From contig JALFRH010000256.1 of NCBI GenBank assembly GCA_022785155.1, positions 1 through 6,019 of the forward strand: a DNA stretch of 6,019 bases, read 5' to 3'. The notes beneath the pieces were generated by a model. It made no database searches. It had not been told where the DNA came from and saw only the letters and a list, made by a program, of their open reading frames with translations. A program made the position numbers and the translations under genes. This DNA is from Spirochaetales bacterium (GTDB lineage Bacteria; Spirochaetota; Spirochaetia; Sphaerochaetales; Sphaerochaetaceae). This document shows positions 1-6,019 of the stretch, one piece after another; position 1 is the stretch's first letter; each line of letters starts with the position of its first letter.

Positions 1-1
1 G

Positions 2-2425
2 AACAGATACTCTGACACCCGCTTTGTATCAGGGGGAATGCTTGAGGCTACCTTGGAAAGCGCCGCCTTGTCCAATCCTGTAGAGTACAATACGGAGAGA
101 CGCCCTATCATCGGTCTCGATGACAAGGAAGAAAAGAAGGAAGAGACAAAGACTTCATCTTCCTTTGCTCCATCAACCCTCTCTCCAGATCACCCTAGAT
201 ACAAGTACTTCGAGAATCTACAGAAGTCCCAAAGTCCTGTGGCGGAGGAAGAGGAAAATGAAGAAAGAGTGAAGAACATAGCCCCTTCAACGCTTTCTCC
301 CAACCATCCTCGTTACAAATACTTCGAGAACCTGGAGAATGGAAAGGTTGATGATGAAGTAAAGAGTGTAGACGAAGAGGTGAAGAACATAGCTCCTTCC
401 ACACTTTCACCGAATCATCCAAGATACAAATACTTTGAAGAACTCTCAAAAAAGAGGGAAGAGAGTGTTGAGCCCAAGGAGGAAAAAACAGCTTCCCGGA
501 ATGACCCTTCTCCTTCGGACCTTCCTCCCGACCACCCTAGGAGAAAGCTCTTCGAGGCTTTGGAAAACAATAATGGCGGGTCCAGTGTCTCCTATATACC
601 CCAGCGTCCCTTCGTTCCAGAAATAAAGGAAGAAGAGAAGACGGTGGAGTATAGCGACTTTACCCCGAAGACGGAGAAGATTCCCCTCTCTCCTCTGTCC
701 TCCCTTGATAACGACAAGGCAAAGATTCTTGAGAAGATCAACGCTTCTGTCAGGGAAGAGAATATGAAGAATATGAAACTTGAAGAAAACAAAACGGTAG
801 AGGAGAATGAGGAGACTGCATTTACTCCTCCGGAAAATACCCGGACAAGGGATGTGGTCGAGAACGATGACGGAACCAAAACCATAACTGTAAAAACAGA
901 TGAAGAAGAAGAGAATGACTTCAACCTCTGTGTAGGAGTTGGAAACCTCGCCTCCAATATGCTTGGATATACTGCCATTGAAATAAGACAGAAGGCAAAA
1001 TATACTCCTCCTCTTCCAGGCTTATTGAAGGAATACCCGGGAATATCACAAGAGATTGATGATTATTCATATAGCCAGGGTATGATCATTGTACAGACTC
1101 TTGCAGAGCAGAAGATAGTTGTGGAGCTTTCAAACATCATCAAAGGCCCTACAGTGACCATGTATGAGCTGAAACTTGCCCAAGGCATGATAATAAGCAA
1201 GATAAAGGCAAGGGAAGACGAGCTTAACTATGCTCTGGGAGGAAAGAAAATAAGAATCCTTGCTCCTGTTCCTGGAAAACAGGCTGTAGGTATAGAAGTA
1301 CCTAACGCCAAGACAAGTATAGTAGGCTTCAAGGATATGATCGAAGCTGCAAGAGAAAACCCAGGATACATGAAGATGAAGCTTCCTATGGTTCTTGGCA
1401 GGACCATTACAGGAGAGCCGATTCTCATTGATGTAGCCAAGATGCCGCATATGATCATTGCCGGTACCACAGGTAGTGGAAAGAGTGTATGTATAAACTC
1501 TTTGATCAATACCATCATATATCAGAAGAGCCCTAAGGAAGTAAGGCTTATTATGGTGGATCCGAAGGTTGTTGAGCTTACAGTCTATGACGGTATCCCA
1601 CATCTTCTTACTCCTGTCATTACCGATGCAAAGAGAGCCATCAAGGCCCTTGAATGGCTTGTTGTGGAAATGGAAAGAAGATATGCAATGCTTGCCAGGT
1701 ATGGAGTGAGAAACGTTGCAGGCCTCAATGAAAAGATTGACGAAGGCAAGGTCTCTGGAGTCGAGAGGGTTCCTTATATCCTTCTCATTATGGATGAGTT
1801 TGCAGATATCATGGCTGTAGTGGGCAAGGAAATGGATATTGCAATCGGTAGAATCGCCGCCAAGGCAAGAGCCGCAGGTATCCATATGATTCTTGCCACC
1901 CAGAGACCTAGTAACGATGTAATCACTGGAACTCTTAAGTCCAACCTCCCTGGCAGAATCGCCTTCGCCGTATCCAGCGGAATCAACTCAAGGGTAATTC
2001 TTGATGAAATAGGGGCGGAGAACCTCCTGGGAAAGGGAGATATGCTTCTTCTGGATCCATCCAGTATGGGTACCAAGAGAATTCAGGGTGCCTTTATGTC
2101 GGACCAGGAAGTGGAGAGCGTGTCTGAGTTTACCAGAAAGAATAATCCCCAGGCAGATTTTTTGGAGGAGTCCATCTTTGAGGAAGAGGAAACCTTCGAT
2201 GATGACGAGGATTCAGACGAAGACTACGACAGCGGTGACGGAGATTTGTACGAAATGGCCAAGAAGATTGTCTTTGAACGCCATTCCGCTTCGGCTTCAT
2301 ATCTTCAGAGAAGATTGAAGATCGGATACAACAGGGCTGCAAGAATTGTAGAAATGATGGAGGAAGATGGAATCGTAGGCCCTGCAAACGGTTCCAAACC
2401 AAGAGAAGTTCTGAGGTATGATTGA
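2..2425 (+). CDS. ftsK: FtsK/SpoIIIE-family DNA translocase, 5'-partial
   Basis: ATP-driven double-stranded DNA pump that acts as a hexamer at the division septum to clear and segregate chromosome termini. Residues are counted from the Met codon at 38. A low-complexity, charged linker spans about 1-295 and contains four copies of a 19-residue motif. The alpha/beta motor follows at about 320-700: Walker A GTTGSGKS 476-483, a conserved MVDPK strand at 506-510, Walker B ILLIMDEFAD 581-590, and the ATQRPS motif at 620-625. An acidic spacer (about 709-736) precedes a winged-helix gamma domain (736-795) with the classical GYNRAARIVEMMEEDGIVGP recognition segment, which in the family reads polar KOPS sites and contacts XerD. 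No transmembrane segment is visible, yet the frame is open to base 2 with 12 sense codons before that Met, and the GGGGGA in front of it is too close to be a good ribosome binding site. I infer that the true start and the membrane domain lie upstream. The stop TGA is at 2423-2425. Family assignment is near certain; the 5' end is not in view. Confidence 0.96.
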   Translation, partial: NRYSDTRFVSGGMLEATLESAALSNPVEYNTERRPIIGLDDKEEKKEETKTSSSFAPSTLSPDHPRYKYFENLQKSQSPVAEEEENEERVKNIAPSTLSPNHPRYKYFENLENGKVDDEVKSVDEEVKNIAPSTLSPNHPRYKYFEELSKKREESVEPKEEKTASRNDPSPSDLPPDHPRRKLFEALENNNGGSSVSYIPQRPFVPEIKEEEKTVEYSDFTPKTEKIPLSPLSSLDNDKAKILEKINASVREENMKNMKLEENKTVEENEETAFTPPENTRTRDVVENDDGTKTITVKTDEEEENDFNLCVGVGNLASNMLGYTAIEIRQKAKYTPPLPGLLKEYPGISQEIDDYSYSQGMIIVQTLAEQKIVVELSNIIKGPTVTMYELKLAQGMIISKIKAREDELNYALGGKKIRILAPVPGKQAVGIEVPNAKTSIVGFKDMIEAARENPGYMKMKLPMVLGRTITGEPILIDVAKMPHMIIAGTTGSGKSVCINSLINTIIYQKSPKEVRLIMVDPKVVELTVYDGIPHLLTPVITDAKRAIKALEWLVVEMERRYAMLARYGVRNVAGLNEKIDEGKVSGVERVPYILLIMDEFADIMAVVGKEMDIAIGRIAAKARAAGIHMILATQRPSNDVITGTLKSNLPGRIAFAVSSGINSRVILDEIGAENLLGKGDMLLLDPSSMGTKRIQGAFMSDQEVESVSEFTRKNNPQADFLEESIFEEEETFDDDEDSDEDYDSGDGDLYEMAKKIVFERHSASASYLQRRLKIGYNRAARIVEMMEEDGIVGPANGSKPREVLRYD
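164..562 (+). repeat. Four-copy 19-residue motif repeat in the FtsK linker
   Basis: Four in-frame copies encode FAPSTLSPDHPRYKYFENL (164-220), IAPSTLSPNHPRYKYFENL (278-334), IAPSTLSPNHPRYKYFEEL (389-445) and the more divergent PSPSDLPPDHPRRKLFEAL (506-562). The period is 114, 111 and 117 bases. Spacers of 18-21 residues are mostly Glu/Lys/Asp with little order expected. The invariant core is P-x-x-L-x-P-(D/N)-H-P-R-x-K-x-F-E-x-L, a proline-rich lead followed by a likely short helix. The pattern resembles a multivalent short linear docking motif in a disordered linker. I do not recognise the motif from any characterised FtsK, and the partner is unknown. Confidence 0.9.
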
Positions 2426-2483
2426 TATCTCGATAGACAAAATCATTGGTAACAACTACTCTTTCAGATGAAAACGTATTATT

Positions 2484-2487
2484 GGAA
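2484..2487 (+). promoter_or_regulatory. Weak ribosome binding site favouring the ATG start of the helicase
   Basis: GGAA lies 6 bases before the ATG at 2494, within GGAAAAACAG. The alternative upstream in-frame start, TTG at 2446, has no purine-rich Shine-Dalgarno tract before it (GATAGACAAAATCA), so this site, though weak, supports the ATG. Confidence 0.45.
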
Positions 2488-2493
2488 AAACAG

Positions 2494-4044
2494 ATGATAT
2501 TTAATGAACTAAATCTAGATCCCCAGATACTCATGGGTGTTGATAAAGCTGGATTCAAGGAATGCACCTTGGTACAGGAAAAAGTCCTTCCAGTTGCACT
2601 GAAGGGCAAAGATGTCATGGTGCAGTCCAAGACAGGAAGCGGAAAGACAGCTGTCTTCCTTTTGACCATATTCCAGCGATATATTCTTTCCCAAGGTAAG
2701 AGCAGGGCTCTGGTAGTCTCCCCCACAAGGGAGTTGGCCGTGCAGATTGAAGAGGACGCCAAACTTCTCTCTTCAGGCATGGAAAACTACAGGGTCGGCT
2801 GTTTCTACGGTGGTGTGGGATATGAAGCACAGAATAACGAGATAAAAGAGGGCTTGGACCTATATGTAGGAACCCCGGGCAGACTTTTGGATTATGCAAA
2901 AAGCAGGAAAATAGACTTCAGGCAATTCGACGTGGTGGTTTTGGATGAAGCCGATAGAATGTTTGACATGGGTTTCTATCCCGATATCAGGAACATGTTC
3001 GGTATGATGAGGGACAAGGAGTACAGACAGACCATGCTCTTCTCTGCAACCCTTTCCACAAAAGTAAGAAATCTTGCCTGGAACTATATGAACGACCCTG
3101 AGGAAATAGAAGTACAGCCTGAAGAGATAACTGTAAAGAATATTACCCAGGAACTCTATCATGTAACGAAGGCTGAGAAGTTCCCTCTTCTTCTTTCCAT
3201 TCTCAAGAAGATAAATCCCCGTTCCTGCCTTATATTTACAAATACAAAAGACATGGCTGTTGAAGTATCCAAACGTCTTAATATGAATGGATATAAGACG
3301 GAGTATCTCATGGGGGACATGGCCCAGTCCAAGAGATTGGAGACCATAGATGACATGAAGGAAGGTAAGCTTCACTTCCTGGTGGCTACAGATGTAGCGG
3401 CCAGAGGTCTTCAGATAGATGACCTGGAACTTGTAGTCAACTACGATATCCCGGAAGATTATGAGAACTATGTCCATAGAATAGGAAGAACAGCAAGGGC
3501 GGGGAAGAGCGGAATCGCCATTACTCTTGCCTGTGAAGAGTACATCTATGGCTTGGAAGCCATTGAAAACTATATCCAGATGAAAATTCCTGTACATTGG
3601 GCTGATGAGGATGGATTGGAGAAAGTGGAGGACAAGTCTGCTGGATACCATTATTCTTCAAGAAAGAAGCTGAGCTCCCAGAAGCACTCCCGCCCTCAGT
3701 CTGGCGGCAGAAAGGATCTGAGGACCAAGAAGCAGACCTTCAGGGACAAGACGGAGCTGAGTAAGCGTGACGAGACCTTGGAGTACAAGACGAAGACAGA
3801 CTTCGACAAGATAAGGTCCATGTCCCTTGAGGAGCGCATGAATTACTACAAGTCCTGTTATGGTGATAAAACCGCTCCTAAGGCAAAGAAGGCTTCCTCT
3901 TCAAGCAGTAAATCCCAGGAAGTAAGGAAGAAGACCAATCAGGTTGCAGCAGAGAGTAGGAGTGTAGAACAGCCGAAGGTGGAGGAACCTAAGGTGAAGA
4001 AGGGATTTTTCACAAGAATAAAGGAGAGACTCTTTGGGAAATAA
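2494..4044 (+). CDS. rhlB: RhlB-like DEAD-box ATP-dependent RNA helicase
   Basis: RNA unwinding enzyme; in enterobacteria RhlB helps the RNase E degradosome decay structured mRNA. The product is 516 residues from the ATG at 2494. In order: Q-motif region with Q28, motif I SKTGSGKT 45-52, Ia PTRELAVQ 77-84, Ib TPGR 127-130, motif II DEAD 151-154, III SAT 184-186, IV LIFTNT 246-251, V ATDVAARGLQI 298-308, VI HRIGRTARAG 328-337. RhlB-like traits, recalled from the E. coli protein, are YGGxGY, GRLxDYAK, VVVLDEADRMxDxGF and LACEEYxxxLxxIExYIxxxIPV after motif VI. A basic Lys/Ser/Arg-rich tail of about 130 residues (from about 384) is much longer than that of E. coli RhlB and ends in KKGFFTRIKERLFGK. 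A longer form from TTG 2446 (532 residues) is possible, but the ATG has the better ribosome site and puts the conserved Phe of the Q motif at residue 3, as is common. It lies 68 bases after ftsK, and its end overlaps the next gene by 11 bases. Family is sure; true RhlB orthology and any degradosome role are inferred. Confidence 0.93.
   Translation: MIFNELNLDPQILMGVDKAGFKECTLVQEKVLPVALKGKDVMVQSKTGSGKTAVFLLTIFQRYILSQGKSRALVVSPTRELAVQIEEDAKLLSSGMENYRVGCFYGGVGYEAQNNEIKEGLDLYVGTPGRLLDYAKSRKIDFRQFDVVVLDEADRMFDMGFYPDIRNMFGMMRDKEYRQTMLFSATLSTKVRNLAWNYMNDPEEIEVQPEEITVKNITQELYHVTKAEKFPLLLSILKKINPRSCLIFTNTKDMAVEVSKRLNMNGYKTEYLMGDMAQSKRLETIDDMKEGKLHFLVATDVAARGLQIDDLELVVNYDIPEDYENYVHRIGRTARAGKSGIAITLACEEYIYGLEAIENYIQMKIPVHWADEDGLEKVEDKSAGYHYSSRKKLSSQKHSRPQSGGRKDLRTKKQTFRDKTELSKRDETLEYKTKTDFDKIRSMSLEERMNYYKSCYGDKTAPKAKKASSSSSKSQEVRKKTNQVAAESRSVEQPKVEEPKVKKGFFTRIKERLFGK
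4021..4026 (+). promoter_or_regulatory. Strong ribosome binding site for the TTG-initiated ABC transporter
   Basis: AAGGAG ends 7 bases before the TTG at 4034, an ideal spacing. It lies wholly inside the last codons of the helicase gene, where it encodes Lys-Glu. It decides the start: the first in-frame ATG (4115) would remove the N-terminal region and part of the first membrane helix. Ribosomes finishing the helicase at 4044 could re-initiate here, suggesting coupled translation. Confidence 0.8.
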
Positions 4045-5770
4045 TAAGGGAAAGGGGCTTTTTGCAAAGTTTCTAAGTTATTATAAGCCTTACAAAGGTT
4101 GGTTTTTTCTGGATATGGCCATGGCGGCTACATCCAGCGTCTTATCTATAATATCTCCGGCATTAGTGAGGAAAGTGTTGTCATTCATAGGTGTGGAAGG
4201 CACCTTGAAGTACATCATCATCCTTATGTCCTTGGTCTTTGCCTGTTATACCCTGACTTCTGTGTGTACATATATAAGAATACGTTGGGGACATTATCTT
4301 GGGGTATGGATTGAAAATGATATGCGCAGCGATCTTTTCAATCATCTTCAGAAGCTCTCCTTTTCTTACTTCGACAGACATAAGACCGGCGATATCATGA
4401 GTAGGATCTCCAATGATCTCTTTAATATTGCAGAGGTTGCCCACCATGGACCTGAGGATGTTGTCATTTCCATCCTTACAATCATAGGTGCATATATTTT
4501 GATGTTCATCATCAATGCCCCTATGTCCCTTATTTCCATCATCCCTCTCCCGATAATGGCTGTCTACGGTATTGTGTTCAACAAGAAGCTTAAGAACCGA
4601 AACAGAGCCATCCGAAAGAGTATCAGCGAAATAAACGTCACTGCAGAAAACTCCATTCAAGGTATAAGGGAAGTAAAGTCTTTCTCCCAGGAAAGATTCC
4701 AGGAGAAGAAGTTCTCCTCTTCCAATGAAAAACTGAAGTCATCCAGAGAAAAAATGTATTCTTCCATGGCCCAGTACAACGCAGGTATGGAGTTTATGCG
4801 CCAGCTCTATTATTTCATAACAATTTGTGGCGGCGTAGTATTGATTGCCCTGGGAAAGATGGGGGTGGCTGATCTGACTACATTTATTCTATATGTATCT
4901 GTAGTTCTTCCTCCTATAGACAGACTCATTAACTTTACAGAGCAGTTTACCCAAGGTGTTGCATCCTTTGAGCGCTTTGAAGAGATTATGGAGACATCCC
5001 CTGATATAGTGGACTCCCCGTCTGCCAAGGATCTTGTGGTGACAAAGGGGGAAATCGATTATAAGGATGTATCCTTCAGCTACAGTGACGGTGAGGAGGA
5101 GATAGTAATCCATGGCCTTGACCTCCATATTCCGGGAGGAAAGAAGATCGCCCTTGTGGGGGAAAGCGGGGCAGGTAAGACTACTACAGTCTCTCTTTTG
5201 GCAAGATTTTATGAAAGGACAGGTGGATCCATTACCATTGACGGCATTGATATCAACACCGTAACCCAGGAATCCCTCCATCGTGCCATAGGTTTTGTTC
5301 AGCAGAATATCTTCCTCTTTGATGCATCCATCAGAGAGAACCTCAGGTATGGCAAACCTGATGCAAAGGATGATGAACTTTGGGATGCTTTGGAGAAAGC
5401 CAATCTTGCTGAATTCGTCAGGACTCTTCCCGATGGTCTCGACACCCAGGTGGGGGAGCATGGCACAAGGCTCTCTGGCGGCCAGAAACAGAGATTGTCC
5501 ATAGCCAGGGTCTTTTTAAAGAATCCTCCGATTCTCGTATTTGATGAAGCCACCAGCAGTCTCGATACTGAAAGTGAGACCTTGATCTCCAGCGCATTCA
5601 ACACCTTGAGCAAAGGGCGTACAAGCATCATCATCGCCCATAGACTCTCTACTGTAATTGACAGCGATATGATCTTTGTCTTGGATAAAGGCCGTGTGGT
5701 GGAAAACGGTACGCACCAGGAATTGATGGAGAAGAAGGGGCTTTACTACAAGCTTTACTCTTTAAAATAA
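4034..5770 (+). CDS. ABC exporter half-transporter (fused membrane and ATPase domains), MsbA/lipid-multidrug type
   Basis: Inner-membrane ATP-driven exporter expected to work as a homodimer, since no second half-transporter is visible next to it. The 578 residues are the normal length for MsbA-like proteins. The membrane domain covers about 1-310, with hydrophobic segments near 24-52, 58-82, 142-161, 164-183, 256-275 and 278-296, and the first intracellular loop motif YFDRHKTGDIMSRISND at 112-128. The ATPase domain covers about 335-578: A-loop Tyr350, Walker A GESGAGKT 376-383, Q-loop Gln423, exporter-type TQVGEHG at 471-477, signature LSGGQ 480-484, Walker B ILVFDEATS 500-508 with catalytic Glu505, D-loop SSLD 508-511, and H-loop His536. 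All catalytic residues are present, so it should be active. The start is TTG, backed by AAGGAG seven bases upstream, and overlaps the helicase end by 11 bases. The substrate cannot be read from sequence; lipid or drug export are the usual options. The acyltransferase gene directly downstream mildly favours a lipid. Confidence 0.94.
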   Translation: MGNNKGKGLFAKFLSYYKPYKGWFFLDMAMAATSSVLSIISPALVRKVLSFIGVEGTLKYIIILMSLVFACYTLTSVCTYIRIRWGHYLGVWIENDMRSDLFNHLQKLSFSYFDRHKTGDIMSRISNDLFNIAEVAHHGPEDVVISILTIIGAYILMFIINAPMSLISIIPLPIMAVYGIVFNKKLKNRNRAIRKSISEINVTAENSIQGIREVKSFSQERFQEKKFSSSNEKLKSSREKMYSSMAQYNAGMEFMRQLYYFITICGGVVLIALGKMGVADLTTFILYVSVVLPPIDRLINFTEQFTQGVASFERFEEIMETSPDIVDSPSAKDLVVTKGEIDYKDVSFSYSDGEEEIVIHGLDLHIPGGKKIALVGESGAGKTTTVSLLARFYERTGGSITIDGIDINTVTQESLHRAIGFVQQNIFLFDASIRENLRYGKPDAKDDELWDALEKANLAEFVRTLPDGLDTQVGEHGTRLSGGQKQRLSIARVFLKNPPILVFDEATSSLDTESETLISSAFNTLSKGRTSIIIAHRLSTVIDSDMIFVLDKGRVVENGTHQELMEKKGLYYKLYSLK

Positions 5771-5772
5771 AT

Positions 5773-5777
5773 GGAGG
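5773..5777 (+). promoter_or_regulatory. Ribosome binding site of the acyltransferase gene
   Basis: GGAGG sits 7 bases before the ATG at 5785, in the 14-base gap after the exporter stop codon. It fixes the start of the partial gene at the right edge and leaves no room for a separate promoter in the gap. Confidence 0.85.
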
Positions 5778-5784
5778 AACCAAA

Positions 5785-6019
5785 ATGAAGAGTTTTCTCA
5801 AAGTATTTAGGTTATTAGTTGCATTTATCTTTGTTTGGCCGATATTTCCAATGGCATTTATTGGACTTTTGTTATATTGCCTATTCTCACTATTGCATCT
5901 GAAGAAGGTTGCCGCTGCTTCATCCAGATTCTGCTACTACATTGTCTGCTGGTGGATGCTTACCTTCCTCGGTGGCTCTATACATGTGGAGGGAAGGGAG
6001 AATCTTCCTCCAGAGGAGG
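5785..6019 (+). CDS. PlsC-family 1-acyl-sn-glycerol-3-phosphate acyltransferase, N-terminal part (3'-partial)
   Basis: Probable membrane enzyme that transfers a fatty acyl chain to lysophosphatidic acid, giving phosphatidic acid for phospholipid synthesis. Only 78 codons are in the window and the frame is open at the right edge. Residues 1-8 are short and basic (MKSFLKVF), then a hydrophobic membrane segment runs about 9-38, and a second hydrophobic stretch rich in Tyr/Trp follows at about 50-64. The segment GSIHVEGRENLPPEE at 64-78 matches the typical lead into the PlsC catalytic domain (a V-x-G-x-E-N-L-P strand). The catalytic NHx4D motif would come within the next few dozen residues, outside the window, so activity cannot be judged. 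It follows the ABC exporter by 14 bases with its own good ribosome site, so it is very likely in the same operon. The alternative is another acyltransferase of the same superfamily acting on a different lipid acceptor. Confidence 0.78.
   Translation, partial: MKSFLKVFRLLVAFIFVWPIFPMAFIGLLLYCLFSLLHLKKVAAASSRFCYYIVCWWMLTFLGGSIHVEGRENLPPEE

Noticed and set aside
1130..1885. Long open frame of 251 codons on the - strand
   Set aside because: It is antisense to the conserved FtsK motor, has a composition rich in Cys, His and Tyr with no recognisable domain, and is a shadow of the real gene.
2426..2493. Possible promoter before the helicase (TTGGTA at 2446, TATTAT at 2477)
   Set aside because: The spacing between the two hexamers is 25 bases, far from the usual 17, and no better pair was found; read-through from ftsK is simpler.
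2446..2493. Extended helicase N-terminus starting at TTG 2446
   Set aside because: There is no ribosome binding site before this TTG, and the extra 16 residues lie before the Q-motif region; the ATG at 2494 fits the family better, though the longer form is not excluded.
2860..3651. Long open frame of 263 codons on the - strand
   Set aside because: It lies antisense to the helicase core, whose motifs are intact on the + strand; no domain or ribosome site supports it.
5771..5788. Five-codon ORF (MEEPK) between the exporter stop and the acyltransferase start, ending in an ATGA overlap
   Set aside because: It consists of the ribosome binding site itself and has no Shine-Dalgarno signal of its own; the ATGA overlap is coincidental.
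5991..5998. GGGAAGGG, matching the E. coli KOPS consensus GGGNAGGG read by FtsK gamma
   Set aside because: One such site is expected by chance in about 6 kb counting both strands, and it lies in acyltransferase coding sequence; a single match says nothing about chromosome polarity.
5990..6019. Purine-rich GGAGGGAAGGGAG run as a possible regulatory tract
   Set aside because: It is explained by the codons of the conserved VEGREN segment of the acyltransferase.

Overview
The window is about 6 kb of tightly packed bacterial DNA with every supported gene on the + strand. In order it holds the 3' part of an FtsK/SpoIIIE-type DNA translocase gene (open at the left edge), an RhlB-like DEAD-box RNA helicase, a full-length MsbA-like ABC half-transporter, and the first 78 codons of a PlsC-family lysophospholipid acyltransferase (cut by the right edge). 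No tRNA, rRNA, CRISPR array, transposon, convincing promoter or terminator was seen, and no gene-free stretch exceeds 70 bases.

The organism is a bacterium with ordinary Shine-Dalgarno signals, moderate GC by eye, purine-rich coding strands and some use of TTG starts. RhlB-like helicases and MsbA-like exporters fit a diderm. A host-associated spirochaete (Treponema/Sphaerochaeta relatives) is a guess from the style of the proteins and is not proven by anything in the window.

Region by region. (1) Bases 2-2425: the FtsK linker, motor and gamma domains; the N-terminal membrane part must lie upstream. The linker carries four copies of a 19-residue motif with consensus close to APSTLSPxHPRYKYFExL, spaced 37-39 residues apart by acidic segments. 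This is the most unusual thing in the window. (2) Bases 2426-2493: a short spacer without a clear promoter. (3) Bases 2494-4044: RhlB-like helicase with a complete core and a long basic tail of about 130 residues ending in a short amphipathic helix. (4) Bases 4034-5770: ABC exporter with a TTG start and a strong ribosome binding site inside the end of the helicase gene, overlapping it by 11 bases, so probably translationally coupled. (5) Bases 5785-6019: start of the acyltransferase, 14 bases after the exporter.

Functionally the first two genes concern nucleic acids (chromosome segregation at division; RNA unwinding and decay) and the last two suggest membrane lipid synthesis and export. The close spacing suggests that at least the last three genes are co-transcribed. 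The window is mostly housekeeping in content; the novelty is in the accessory parts of the proteins (FtsK linker repeats, helicase tail) and not in a new multi-gene system.
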